From NCBI GenBank assembly GCA_963732775.1, contig CAVTAR010000001.1, positions 1,550,001 to 1,614,000 of the forward strand: a stretch of DNA of 64,000 nt, written 5' to 3'. The stretch comes from CAVRQM01 sp963732775. GTDB lineage: Bacteria; Pseudomonadota; Alphaproteobacteria; Acetobacterales; Acetobacteraceae. A model generated the notes under the pieces. The model ran no database searches. It was not told where the DNA came from and saw nothing but the letters and a program-made list of their open reading frames with translations. This document shows positions 26,013-35,671 of the stretch, one piece after another. A program made the translations under genes and the position numbers. Position 1 is the stretch's first letter, and the number at the start of each line of letters is the position of its first letter.

Positions 26013-27446
26013 ATGGACGCCAACGTGGACCTGCTGATCGACAACACCTGGCGCCCGGCCGCCTCGGGCCGCACGCTCGAGGTGCTGAACCCGGCCACCG
26101 GCGACGTGCTCGGCACGGTCGCGCACGCCGGCGAGGCCGACCTCGATGCGGCGCTGGCGGCGGCGGCGCGGGGGTTCGCGACCTGGCGGCGGGTGTCGGC
26201 GTTCGAGCGGTCGAAGCTGCTGCGCCGGGCGGCCCAGCTCCTGCGCGACCGCGCCGAGGACATCGCGCGAAAAATGACGCTGGAGCAGGGCAAGCCGCTG
26301 GCCGAGGCGCGGCTCGAGACGCTGGCCTCTGCCGACACCGTCGACTGGTTCGCCGAGGAGGGCCGCCGCGCCTATGGCCGGGTGATCCCGGCGCGGGCCG
26401 AGGGGGTCTACCAACTCGTCGTCAAGGAGCCGGTCGGGCCGGTCGCCGCCTTCTCGCCGTGGAACTTCCCGATCAGCCAGGCGGTGCGCAAGGTCGCGGC
26501 GGCGCTGGCGGCCGGCTGCTCGATCATCCTGAAGGGCCCGGAGGAGACGCCGGCGAGCTGCGCCGAGCTGGTCCGCGCGTTCGTCGACGCGGGCCTGCCG
26601 GCGGGCGCCCTGCAACTGGTGTTCGGCACGCCGGCGGAGATCAGCGCCTACCTGATCCCGCATCCGGTGATCCGGAAGATCTCGTTCACCGGCTCGACCG
26701 CGGTCGGCAAGCAACTCGCCGCCCTGGCGGGCACGCACATGAAGCGGGCCACCATGGAACTCGGCGGCCACGCGCCGGCCATCGTGTTCGACGACGCCGA
26801 CCTCGACCACGCGGCCGCCGTGCTGGTGGCCAACAAGCTGCGCAACGCCGGGCAGGTGTGCATCGCGCCCACGCGGTTCATGGTGCAGGAGGCGGCGTAC
26901 GAGCCGTTCCTGGAGAAGCTGATCGCCCGCTTCCAGGCGACGCGGGTCGGCGACGGGCTGGAGGAGGCCACCACCATGGGCCCGCTCGCCCACGCCCGCC
27001 GGGTGGACGCGATGGAGGGGTTCGTGGCCGACGCGGTGAAGCGCGGCGCGACGGTGCGGAGCGGGGGCAAGCGGATCGGCAACAAGGGGTTCTTCTTCGA
27101 GCCGACGGTGCTGACCGAAGTGCCGACCGACGCGCGGGCGATGCACGAGGAGCCGTTCGGGCCGATCGCGCTGGTCGCACCGTTCGCACGCTTCGAGGAG
27201 GCGGTGGCCGAGGCGAACCGGCTGCCGTACGGCCTGGCCGCCTACGCCTACACGCGCAGCACCCGCACCGCGACGGCGCTGGCCGCCGAGGTGGAGACCG
27301 GGATGCTGGGCATCAACCATCACGGCATGGCGCTGCCCGAGGCGCCGTTCGGCGGCGTGAAGGATAGCGGCTACGGCAGCGAGGGCGGCATCGAGGCGAT
27401 GGAGGCGTATCTGGCGACCAAGTTCGTGACCCAGGCGAGCGGCTAG
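26013..27446 (+). CDS. NAD(P)-dependent aldehyde dehydrogenase, succinate-semialdehyde type
   Basis: Intact 477-residue enzyme. The catalytic Cys is residue 283 in NAGQVCIAPTRF, the general base Glu249 in MELGGHAPAIVF, the oxyanion Asn151 in FSPWNFPISQ, and NAD binding is through KGPEETP and GSTAVGKQ. The C-terminal EAPFGGVKDSGYGSEGG is typical of succinate-semialdehyde or glutarate-semialdehyde dehydrogenases. It oxidises an aldehyde to an acid in the cytoplasm; the natural substrate is not certain. It stands alone between the DUF pair and an acyltransferase gene. Confidence 0.92.
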   Translation: MDANVDLLIDNTWRPAASGRTLEVLNPATGDVLGTVAHAGEADLDAALAAAARGFATWRRVSAFERSKLLRRAAQLLRDRAEDIARKMTLEQGKPLAEARLETLASADTVDWFAEEGRRAYGRVIPARAEGVYQLVVKEPVGPVAAFSPWNFPISQAVRKVAAALAAGCSIILKGPEETPASCAELVRAFVDAGLPAGALQLVFGTPAEISAYLIPHPVIRKISFTGSTAVGKQLAALAGTHMKRATMELGGHAPAIVFDDADLDHAAAVLVANKLRNAGQVCIAPTRFMVQEAAYEPFLEKLIARFQATRVGDGLEEATTMGPLAHARRVDAMEGFVADAVKRGATVRSGGKRIGNKGFFFEPTVLTEVPTDARAMHEEPFGPIALVAPFARFEEAVAEANRLPYGLAAYAYTRSTRTATALAAEVETGMLGINHHGMALPEAPFGGVKDSGYGSEGGIEAMEAYLATKFVTQASG

Positions 27447-27450
27447 CGGG

Positions 27451-28647
27451 TTGCGGCCCAACTCACGCCGCGACGGCGGCCTCGACGCAATTCGCGGCCT
27501 CGCGGCGCTGGCGGTGGTCGGCTACCACAGCAGCCTCGGCTTCGTGCCGCACCGGATGACCCTGTTCATCGGCGGGGCGGCCGACCCGGCGACCGCGCTC
27601 TGGACCCGCTGGTGGTTCGCGCTGCTGAACGGGCCGGCGGCGGTGACGCTGTTCTTCGTGCTGTCCGGGTTCGTGCTGACCCAGCGCGCGTTCGCGACGC
27701 GGCGGGCCGACCCGCTGCTGCGCACTGCGATCAAGCGCTATCCCCGCCTGGCCGGCCCGGTGCTGGCGGTGTGCGTGCTGGCCTGGCTGCTGTTCCGCCT
27801 CGGCCTGCACAGCAACGGGCACGCCGCCGCGCTGACCGGATCGAGCTGGCTCTCCGCCTTCGCGCAGGACCCTGGGCCGTCATTGCGCAATGCCCTGAGG
27901 CAGGGACTCTGGCGCACGTTGCTGCACGGGGACGTCAGCTACAACACCTCGCTGTGGACCATGCGTGTGGAGCTGATCGGCAGCTTCGTCGCGCTCGCCG
28001 CCGCGGCCGTGATGGTCCGCGTGCTGCCGGTGTCGCGTGCCCTGGCCGTCGCGGTCGGGCTGGCGGCGTACGTGTTCTGGCGCGACTCGCCGCTGTTCCT
28101 CGGCGCGTTCCTCGCGGGCGTGACCTTGAGCGCGCTGCTCGCGAGCCTGCGCCTGCCGCGGCTGCCGCTCTTGCTCGGGCTCGGGCTGTGCGCGGCGGCG
28201 CTGTATGGGTTCGGCTTCAACCAAGCGAGCGGCGACTATGGCTGGGTGGCGCGGCTGCCGCCGGGCTGGCTCGCGCACGCGGCGCTGCCGGTGTCGTGCA
28301 GCGTGCTCGTGATCCTGGCCGTGGAAACCTGTCCGCGATTGCGCACCGGGCTTGGGACGCCGGTGCTGCGCTGGCTGGGGGAGGTCTCGTTCGCGCTCTA
28401 CCTGGTGCATTTCCTGGTCATCATCTCGGCCGGGTCGTTCGTGCGCGTGGCGCTCGATCCGTGGGGGGCGGGGGTCGCGACCGTCGGCGCCTATGTCGCG
28501 ACGTTCGCCGTCTCGCTCGCGGCCGCGACGCCGCTGTCGTGGTTCGACCGCTGGCTGATGGCGCGGCTCAACGGGTGGGTGGACCGGCTGCTGCCGCGCC
28601 AGGGTCGGGCAGCGGGACGGTCCAGCCCGGCGGCCATCCCGCGATGA
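27451..28647 (+). CDS. Acyltransferase family 3 membrane protein
   Basis: A 398-residue polytopic protein of the acyltransferase-3 (OafA/NodX-like) family. The N-terminal GGLDAIRGLAALAVVGYHSS carries the conserved His. LFFVLSGFVLTQRAFATRR and the periplasmic-side segment NTSLWTMRVELIGSF follow, and LGEVSFALYLVHFLVII is the late family motif. About ten membrane helices are expected. Such proteins O-acylate cell-surface sugars. The start is a weak TTG at 27451, 4 bases after the dehydrogenase stop. The 3' end overlaps the convergent membrane-protein gene by 80 bases. Confidence 0.85.
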   Translation: MRPNSRRDGGLDAIRGLAALAVVGYHSSLGFVPHRMTLFIGGAADPATALWTRWWFALLNGPAAVTLFFVLSGFVLTQRAFATRRADPLLRTAIKRYPRLAGPVLAVCVLAWLLFRLGLHSNGHAAALTGSSWLSAFAQDPGPSLRNALRQGLWRTLLHGDVSYNTSLWTMRVELIGSFVALAAAAVMVRVLPVSRALAVAVGLAAYVFWRDSPLFLGAFLAGVTLSALLASLRLPRLPLLLGLGLCAAALYGFGFNQASGDYGWVARLPPGWLAHAALPVSCSVLVILAVETCPRLRTGLGTPVLRWLGEVSFALYLVHFLVIISAGSFVRVALDPWGAGVATVGAYVATFAVSLAAATPLSWFDRWLMARLNGWVDRLLPRQGRAAGRSSPAAIPR

Positions 28648-29890
28648 CGTGGCCGGGGTCGCGGCGGTGCCAGGCGAGTTCCTTGTGCCAGCTCGGGCCG
28701 TGCGCGAAAAACGGCGCGAACGGGCCGAAGAAGTACCAGCCGCCGACCACGATCAGCCGCAGCGAGAGGAACCCGGCGGCCCACGCCACGGGACCGTGGC
28801 GCGTCGCGGCACAGCCGAGCAGGGCCAGGCCGAGCAGCGCCTGCGGCGCGAAGGCGTAGCGCTCGCCGTTGCCGGGGATGAACATCAGCGACGGATCGCC
28901 GAGCGCGCCCACGTAGGAGACCGCGGCGATCGTCACCGCGCCGAGCGCCAGCCAGAACGGCTCGCGCCGCCAGCCGCTGGCCAGCACGGCGGCCAGCGCC
29001 GCCAGCAGCGCGACCATGACGATGGCCGGCCAGCGCGGCACGTGGCCGGCCTGGACGGTGTTGAACATCCGGATGGCGATGCCGGCGGCGCGGGGCGGCC
29101 CGAGAAACGCCGTCAGCACGTGCTTCGTGAACGCTACGTCCAGGAACAGCATGGGCCGGATGGCAAAGCTGCGCCCCGGCTCGCGGGTGTAGAAGAACAG
29201 TACCTGCGCCAGCACCCCCGCGCCCAGCATCGCCGCCTGCACCGCCCGCGGCCACGACCGCTCGAGGACGGCGCGGAGCGCGAACCATGGCGCCAGCAGC
29301 CAGGAGCCCGGGCCGCTGAGTGCCGCCAGTGCCAGCAGCGCCAGGCGGAAGGCGCTGACGCCCACCCCGGCCTCGGCCGCGAAAGCGAGAATCAGCGCGG
29401 CGCACAGTGTCAGGTGGCATTGCGTGCCGATCGAGGACAGCCACACCTCCTCGCTCGACGGCACCGTCAGCAGCAGCAGCAGGGCCGCGACCAGCACGAG
29501 CGGGCGTTGCAGCCAGGCCGTCCTCGTGGTCAGCACCAGGATCGCGGGGCAGAGCTGGAACAGCAGCCCCACCGTGGTCGCGGCATAGGGCGCCCAGTTC
29601 AGCGGCGGGACGTGCCAGGCCAGCACGCCGGCGAGGTTGGCGGTGAGGTTGAGATAGCCGCCCCAGGGCGCCAGCAGCGCCGAGCGCCAGGGCAGCAGCC
29701 AGGCATTGACGAAGAACTTGTTGCCCTCTTCGGCCCAGAAGCGGCCGCGCAGCACGATGTCGGGCAGCTTGCAGAGCACCAGCGCCGCGAACGCGAGGCC
29801 CAGCAGCAGCCTCGCGCGCACGCCGGGCGAGCCCGCCATGGGGCTGTCCAGGCGCGTTGCTGCGGGTGTTGCTCCCGAAATCGTGTCCAT
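28568..29890 (-). CDS. Polytopic membrane protein of unknown function
   Basis: A 440-residue protein with about ten hydrophobic segments. The N-terminal part has LPDIVLRGRFWAEEGNKFFV, then APWGGYLNLTANLAGVLAWH. The middle has PSSEEVWLSSIGTQCHLTLC and GPGSWLLAPWFALRAV, and a late PGNGERYAFAPQALLGLALL. The layout recalls GT-C-like or DUF2029-like glycan membrane enzymes, with an acidic residue in the first loop (AEEGNKFF). The neighbouring acyltransferase and glycosyltransferase genes support a surface-glycan role, by context only. Start ATG 29890 is chosen; an in-frame ATG at 29914 adds 8 residues. Confidence 0.7.
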   Translation of the reverse strand: MDTISGATPAATRLDSPMAGSPGVRARLLLGLAFAALVLCKLPDIVLRGRFWAEEGNKFFVNAWLLPWRSALLAPWGGYLNLTANLAGVLAWHVPPLNWAPYAATTVGLLFQLCPAILVLTTRTAWLQRPLVLVAALLLLLTVPSSEEVWLSSIGTQCHLTLCAALILAFAAEAGVGVSAFRLALLALAALSGPGSWLLAPWFALRAVLERSWPRAVQAAMLGAGVLAQVLFFYTREPGRSFAIRPMLFLDVAFTKHVLTAFLGPPRAAGIAIRMFNTVQAGHVPRWPAIVMVALLAALAAVLASGWRREPFWLALGAVTIAAVSYVGALGDPSLMFIPGNGERYAFAPQALLGLALLGCAATRHGPVAWAAGFLSLRLIVVGGWYFFGPFAPFFAHGPSWHKELAWHRRDPGHVIAGWPPGWTVPLPDPGAAAAGPPTR

Positions 29891-30041
29891 CGCGCCGACC
29901 ATCCCGTGCGTCAAAGGCCAGCCATACCGGGTGGCAGCGGGGGCGGCAAAGCCGGTGCCACGCCGGGCGCGGCTTTCCCCGGCGCGGAAAAACTGTCAGA
30001 CGCGGCCGAGGTTCTGGCCCTTTTCGGAGCGAAGGAGTTCC

Positions 30042-30843
30042 ATGCTGGAAGGCAAGCGAGTGGCCGTCGTGCTGCCGGCCTACAACGCGGCCCGCACCCT
30101 GCGGCGCACGGTGGACGAGATCCCGCGCGACGTGGTCGACGACATCATCCTGACCGACGACGCGAGCCGCGACGAGACCGCGGACCTCGCCCGGGCGATG
30201 GGGCTGCACACGCTGCGCCACGACGCCAACCGCGGGTATGGGGCCAACCAGAAGACCTGCTACGCCGCGGCCCTCGCGCGTGGCGCGGACATCGTGGTGA
30301 TGCTGCACCCGGACTACCAGTATTCGCCGCGGCTGGTGGGGGCGATGGCGTCGATGGTCGCGTCCGGGCACTACGACGTGGTGATGGCGTCGCGCATCCT
30401 GGGCAAGGGCGCGCTGATCGGCGGCATGCCGCGCTACAAATACCTGTTCAACCGCGTGCTGACCTTGGCCGAGAACATGCTGCTGGGCCAGAAGCTCAGC
30501 GAATACCACTCGGGCTATCGCGCCTGGAGCCGGGCGGTGCTGGAGCGGCTGCCGCTGCTGGCCTGCTCGGACGACTTCGTGTTCGACAACCAGATGATCG
30601 CGCAGGCCTTCCATTTCGGCTTCCGCGTCGGCGAGATGTCGTGCCCGACGCGCTACTTCGCGGAAGCCTCGTCGATCAACTTCCGGCGCAGCGTCGTCTA
30701 CGGGCTGGGCGTGCTGCGGACCGCGGCGCAGGTCCCGGCTGCATCGGCTGGGCGTGCTGCGCTCGCGGCTGTTCGAGGACGACGGCGGCGCCCGCCTCGC
30801 GCCGGCCCGCGCCGAGGTTCGGGCCGAGCGGGCGTACTCCTGA
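30042..30843 (+). CDS. Glycosyltransferase family 2 (dolichol-phosphate-mannose-synthase-like), frameshifted at 3' end
   Basis: Cytoplasmic-face GT-A glycosyltransferase. It starts with VAVVLPAYNAARTLRRTVDE, then the nucleotide-sugar Asp motifs DIILTDDASRDETADLA and VMLHPDYQYSPRLVGAM. LSEYHSGYRAWSRAVLERLP and DDFVFDNQMIAQAFHFGFRV follow, typical of polyprenyl-phosphate sugar transferases. The frame is intact to about 30735, then one base shifts it. The continuing frame gives RLHRLGVLRSRLFEDDGGAR and stops at 30841-30843. Length is about 267 residues. The stop overlaps the ATG of the following membrane protein. Confidence 0.88.
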
Positions 30844-32051
30844 TGCGCCGGCTCCGCGTTCCGCCGCCGGTGCTGTTCGGCGCGGCGCTGGTGGCGATGG
30901 TGGTCGCCCTGGTGGCCGCGCGGCTGATGCCGGGCGGGGCGGGCGCGTGGGTCGCGGCGGGGATGCGCGCGGTGCGGCATGGCGGGCCGCTCGGCATCGT
31001 CGCGTTCGCGGCAGCCCAGGTGCTGATCGCGGCGAGCGGCGTGTTGCCGGCCTCGCTGGTCGGCATCGCGGCAGGCGCGGTCTACGGCGTGCCGGCCGGG
31101 TTCGCGCTGGCGGCGTGCAGCACGCTGGCCGGCGCCTGGCTCGCCTTCCGGGCGAGCAGGTCGATGTTGCGGCCGCGGATCGAGCGCTGGCTCGCCGAGC
31201 GTGGCCGCCTGCGCGCGCTCGACCGCAACCTCGCTGGCGAGCGGTGGAAGCTGGTGTGCTTGCTGCGCTGCTCGCCGATCATGCCGTTCGCGGTGACGAG
31301 CTACGCGCTCGGCCTGTCCTCGGTGGGCGAGCGCGACTACCTGCTCGGCACGCTCGCCGCCCTGCCGGCGCTGTTCGGCTATGTGTGCCTGGGCGGCCTG
31401 ACGCGCGCGGGCGTGGCCGCCGGTGCTGCCGGGGCGGGGCCGGTGCGATGGGCGATCCTGGTGCTCGGCGTGGCCGCTACGGTGGCGCTGACGCTGTGCA
31501 TCGGGCGCATCCTGGTGCGCACGGGCGTCGCGGGCGAGAGTACCGACCGGGGCCTGAGAGCCGAGTCCCGAGGGCACGGAACCGTAATTAGATCGATGTC
31601 GATACGATTTCGGCGTGCGTGGGTGCCCCCGCCTCATCGCCGCTTGGACAGCGGCGGCATCCACCACGGACGGCGCTTGGGATCGACGAAGCCGCTGTCG
31701 GTCTCGATGCAGCGATGGTGCCAGCACGCGGCACGGTCCTCGGCCAGGGTCGGCCGCCGCGGCTTCTTCGGCCGGGGCTTCCTCACCCTGGGTTTCGGCG
31801 GGGGGAGCGGGCCGTCCGGCGGGTGGGGCCAGGGCGGGATGGCGAGCATCCGGCACAGGGCGGCCAGCGGCCTTCGGGCTTGCGGCACCTGGGCCAGCAA
31901 GGTTTGCACCTGCGGGTCTTGCAGCCAGTGCTGGAAGGGGCCTGCGGCCCAGCGGATCTCGATGCCTCGGGCCATCAGCCAGCCGACCCGGCGCGGCAGG
32001 CGTGGGGGGCGCGGTCTTGGCGGGGCCGCGTCTGGTGGTGGGGCGTCTTGA
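30843..32051 (+). CDS. TVP38/TMEM64 (VTT-domain, DedA-like) membrane protein; 3' end uncertain
   Basis: The N-terminal 235 residues form a VTT-domain integral membrane protein. Segments include AQVLIAASGVLPASLVGIAA, then GAVYGVPAGFALAACSTLAG, WKLVCLLRCSPIMPFAVTSY and LGTLAALPALFGYVCLGGL. Family members end about 20 residues after the last helix (RWAILVLGVAATVALTL), which would be near 31550-31600. Here the frame stays open to 32051, and its last 140 codons lie antisense to a good minus-strand gene. A nearby frame error removing the true stop is the likely reason. ATG 30843 overlaps the glycosyltransferase stop. Homologs handle lipid scrambling or small-molecule transport. Confidence 0.75.
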   Translation: MRRLRVPPPVLFGAALVAMVVALVAARLMPGGAGAWVAAGMRAVRHGGPLGIVAFAAAQVLIAASGVLPASLVGIAAGAVYGVPAGFALAACSTLAGAWLAFRASRSMLRPRIERWLAERGRLRALDRNLAGERWKLVCLLRCSPIMPFAVTSYALGLSSVGERDYLLGTLAALPALFGYVCLGGLTRAGVAAGAAGAGPVRWAILVLGVAATVALTLCIGRILVRTGVAGESTDRGLRAESRGHGTVIRSMSIRFRRAWVPPPHRRLDSGGIHHGRRLGSTKPLSVSMQRWCQHAARSSARVGRRGFFGRGFLTLGFGGGSGPSGGWGQGGMASIRHRAASGLRACGTWASKVCTCGSCSQCWKGPAAQRISMPRAISQPTRRGRRGGRGLGGAASGGGAS

Positions 32052-32317
32052 GGCGTGGCCTCGGCGGCGGCTGGTCGTGGCGGCCGGGCCGGATGCACCC
32101 GGGGTAGTTGCCCGGCGGCGAGCAGGGCGAGGAGGGCTTGCAGGCGGGCGACCAGACGGCCAGCCCGGCGGTAGACCAGCGCCGGCAGCGGACTCGATCG
32201 CTCGCGCGATTCCCAGAGGCCGAGGCCCCGGGTCAGCATCGTCCAGATCAGGCCGAACTGCCGCGACAGGTCCAGCAGGGCGGGCTGGGATGGGAGAGGG
32301 GTGGTGGGGGTGGGCAC
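31634..32317 (-). CDS. Proline/arginine-rich protein of unknown function
   Basis: A 227-residue protein from GTG 32317 (VPTPTTPLPSQPALLDLSRQ). An N-terminal helical region (FGLIWTMLTRGLGLWESRE, then LVYRRAGRLVARLQALLALL) is joined by a Pro-rich linker to RRVGWLMARGIEIRWAAGPF, then QVPQARRPLAALCRMLAI. The C-terminus is very basic (PPPKPRVRKPRPKKPRR). Third codon positions are strongly G/C in this frame, supporting coding over the opposing open frame. The style matches short repeated hypotheticals that I associate with Acetobacteraceae genomes; function is unknown. A long hairpin lies just upstream. Confidence 0.6.
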   Translation of the reverse strand: MPTPTTPLPSQPALLDLSRQFGLIWTMLTRGLGLWESRERSSPLPALVYRRAGRLVARLQALLALLAAGQLPRVHPARPPRPAAAEATPQDAPPPDAAPPRPRPPRLPRRVGWLMARGIEIRWAAGPFQHWLQDPQVQTLLAQVPQARRPLAALCRMLAIPPWPHPPDGPLPPPKPRVRKPRPKKPRRPTLAEDRAACWHHRCIETDSGFVDPKRRPWWMPPLSKRR

Positions 32318-32394
32318 GAACGGAACATGAACGAGGCGGGGGTGGAAGTCAAGCGGGAAAGCCAGGCGGGCTGTTTGGGAGTGCGTGGCGGCAA

Positions 32395-32493
32395 CCCCAC
32401 CCGGCCCTTCGGGCCACCCTCCCCATGAAGGGGAGGGAGATTTCTTTCCCTCCCCCACTGTGGGGAGGGTGGCCCGGAGGGCCGGGTGGGGGT
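32395..32493. repeat. Long extragenic palindrome (REP-like hairpin)
   Basis: Two arms of about 31 bases (32395-32425 and 32461-32493) are inverted copies with only a few mismatches; the left arm starts CCCCACCCGGCCCTTCGGGC. The 35-base centre itself contains a smaller inverted pair, GGGGAGGGAG and CTCCC. The whole folds into one long stem. It lies between the promoter side of the proline-rich gene and the stop of the aldo/keto reductase gene, both on the minus strand. It could act as a terminator for one or as a dispersed repeat. Repeated copies elsewhere in the genome are expected but not visible here. Confidence 0.8.
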
Positions 32494-32516
32494 GAGGCCA
32501 CCAGGCTCGCCGGCCA

Positions 32517-33398
32517 TTAGGCCGCTTGCCGCCAGGCGTGCCGGCCCTGGTCGTCGAGCGCGGCGAAGTCGGCATCGGACAGGACGATGCCGGCGGCCGC
32601 AACGTTCTCCTCGAGGTGGGCGACGCTGCCCGTGCCCGGGATCGGCAGCATCACCGGCGAGCGGCGCAGCACCCAGGCGAGCGCGACCTGGCTCGGCGTC
32701 GCCCCGAGGCGCGCGGCGAGGTCGGTCAGCACCGTGTGGCCGACCGCGAGCGGGCCGCCGGCCAGCGGATACCAGGGAATGAAGCCGATGTTCTCGCGCG
32801 CGCAGTAGTCGAGCACCGCCTCGCTGCCGCGGTCCACCAGGTTGTAGCGGTTCTGCACCGTGGCCACGACGAAATGCTGCCGCGCCGCCTGGATCTCGTC
32901 GACCGAGACCTCCGACAGCCCGACGTGGCGGATCAGCCCCTCCTGCTGCATCTTGGCGATCTCGCCGAACTGCTCGTCGCGCGGCACCTTCGGGTCGATG
33001 CGGTGGAGCTGCCAGAGGTCGATGCGCTCCAGCTTCAGCCGGCGCAGGCTCATCAGCACGCCCTGGCGGAGGAACTCCGGCCGGCCCAGGATCGGCCAGA
33101 GGTTCGGGCCGTGGCGGGTGAGGCCGCCCTTGGTCGCGATCACCAGCCCCCGGTACGGGTGCAGCGTCTCGCAGATCAGCTCCTCGCTGACGTAGGGGCC
33201 GTAGCTCTCGGCGGTGTCGATGAGGTCCACGCCGAGGTCCGGCAGGCGCTGCAGCGTGCGGCGCGCCTCGGCGGGGTCCTTCGGCGGGCCCCAGATGCCG
33301 TCGCCGGTGACGCGCATGGCGCCGAAGCCGAGGCGGTGGACCGGCAGGTCGCCGCCGATGGAGAACTGGCCGGATTTTGCGGCGTCGGGCGTGGGCAT
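32517..33398 (-). CDS. Aldo/keto reductase
   Basis: Intact 293-residue NADPH-dependent oxidoreductase of the AKR superfamily. The N-terminus has VHRLGFGAMRVTGDGIWGPP. The catalytic Asp-Tyr pair is in DLIDTAESYGPYVSEELI, the Lys in LVIATKGGLTRHG and the His in LERIDLWQLHRIDPKVP. The cofactor-binding C-terminal PIPGTGSVAHLEENVAA is also intact. It reduces aldehydes or ketones; the sequence is of the YakC/IolS-like group rather than sugar reductases. It is transcribed divergently from enolase with about 100 bases between. Confidence 0.92.
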   Translation of the reverse strand: MPTPDAAKSGQFSIGGDLPVHRLGFGAMRVTGDGIWGPPKDPAEARRTLQRLPDLGVDLIDTAESYGPYVSEELICETLHPYRGLVIATKGGLTRHGPNLWPILGRPEFLRQGVLMSLRRLKLERIDLWQLHRIDPKVPRDEQFGEIAKMQQEGLIRHVGLSEVSVDEIQAARQHFVVATVQNRYNLVDRGSEAVLDYCARENIGFIPWYPLAGGPLAVGHTVLTDLAARLGATPSQVALAWVLRRSPVMLPIPGTGSVAHLEENVAAAGIVLSDADFAALDDQGRHAWRQAA

Positions 33399-33496
33399 GG
33401 GAGGCTCCTGTCGCGAACGGCTGGCGGCGAGGGGTGACGGTGACAAACTCCGCCCGCTCCCCCAGAGTTGCGCCGCACCAATCAGGACGACCCACC

Positions 33497-34777
<1,281 letters not shown>

Positions 34778-35071
34778 CTAGCGGCGGTAGGAACGGACCC
34801 AGTAGGGCGGCGGCGCGAAGGCGGGCGCCCAGACGACGCCCGGCGGCGGGTAGTAGACCGGCGGCGCGGGCACGAACACCGGCGGCGCGTAGATGGGCGG
34901 CGCGTAGACGGGGGGCGCGTAGACGGGCGGGTAATACGGCCGGTAGCCGTACCACGGGCGGTGCCAGCCGCCGCGGCCATGGTCGTCCCAGTCCGCCCGG
35001 GCGGGCGGGGCGGCGACGGCGAGGAGGGTGGCCAGCCCGGCGATGGCGGCCAGCGTGCGGTGCAGTCTCAT
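34778..35071 (-). CDS. Small secreted Pro/Tyr-repeat protein
   Basis: A 97-residue exported protein. The signal peptide is LAAIAGLATLLAVAAPPARA, followed by ADWDDHGRGGWHRPWYGYRP. Then comes a low-complexity run of four YAPP/YPP-type repeats (YPPVYAPPVYAPPIYAPP), ending PYWVRSYRR. Such short proteins are widespread in alphaproteobacteria and are presumably envelope-associated; no activity is known. It abuts the enolase stop with no gap between stops and is read in the opposite direction. Confidence 0.7.
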   Translation of the reverse strand: MRLHRTLAAIAGLATLLAVAAPPARADWDDHGRGGWHRPWYGYRPYYPPVYAPPVYAPPIYAPPVFVPAPPVYYPPPGVVWAPAFAPPPYWVRSYRR

Positions 35072-35230
35072 GGTGCGTTATCCCTTGGCGGGGGCTGTTG
35101 CGCGGGCTGCTGAGGTGTTCCCGCCACATCATGGAACGCCGTGACCGTGGCGAGGGCTGGGCCGGATTTTGGCGATGCGCGGGCAGCCAGCCTCGGCCAT
35201 GGTCGCCGGGCGGGCGTGGGGGGAATTGGC

Positions 35231-35560
35231 ATGGGCGTGGGTCGCGCGATCAAGCGCAGGGCGAAGGCGGCGGTCGCACCCTGCGTGTTCATGCTGCTGG
35301 CCAGCTACTTCCTGTGGAACGCGACGCAGGGCGAGCACGGCCTGCGCGCCTATGCGCTGCGCCAGCAGGATTTGCGCACCGCGCAGGCCGAGCAGGCACG
35401 CGCCTCGGCCGACCTCGCCGTGTGGGAGCGCCGGGTCGCCGCACTGCGCAACAGCCGGCTCGACCAGGACGAGCTCGACGAGCGGGCGCGGGCAATCCTG
35501 AACCTCGCCGAGCCGGGCGACGTGGTGGTGCCGCTGCGCCGGGGGGAGCGGATCTTCTAG
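35231..35560 (+). CDS. FtsB/DivIC-family septum formation initiator
   Basis: A 109-residue single-pass membrane protein. A short basic N-terminus precedes the membrane segment (APCVFMLLASYFLWNA, about residues 16-31). A periplasmic coiled coil follows (LRQQDLRTAQAEQARASADL), then the DivIC-like end LDQDELDERARAILNLAEP. It joins the FtsQ-L-B divisome complex in known systems. The position just upstream of pdhA, after enolase, is the usual one in alphaproteobacteria, which supports the call. It is followed by a 110-base gap containing the likely pdh promoter. Confidence 0.88.
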   Translation: MGVGRAIKRRAKAAVAPCVFMLLASYFLWNATQGEHGLRAYALRQQDLRTAQAEQARASADLAVWERRVAALRNSRLDQDELDERARAILNLAEPGDVVVPLRRGERIF

Positions 35561-35671
35561 ACCCCGCGCGTTCCGGGCCCGCGCATTGCGGGAACGCTGT
35601 CCGCTCCGCTTGTCGCCGGGCGGGACATGCCGCTAGGTGTGCGCGACCCAGGCGGCATCGGGAGCGGCACC

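Noticed and set aside
28491..31856. Very long minus-strand reading frame of over 1100 codons
   Set aside because: It covers parts of several genes in the wrong frame and contains long Arg/Ala/Pro runs typical of high-GC antisense frames. Recognisable domains lie in other frames.
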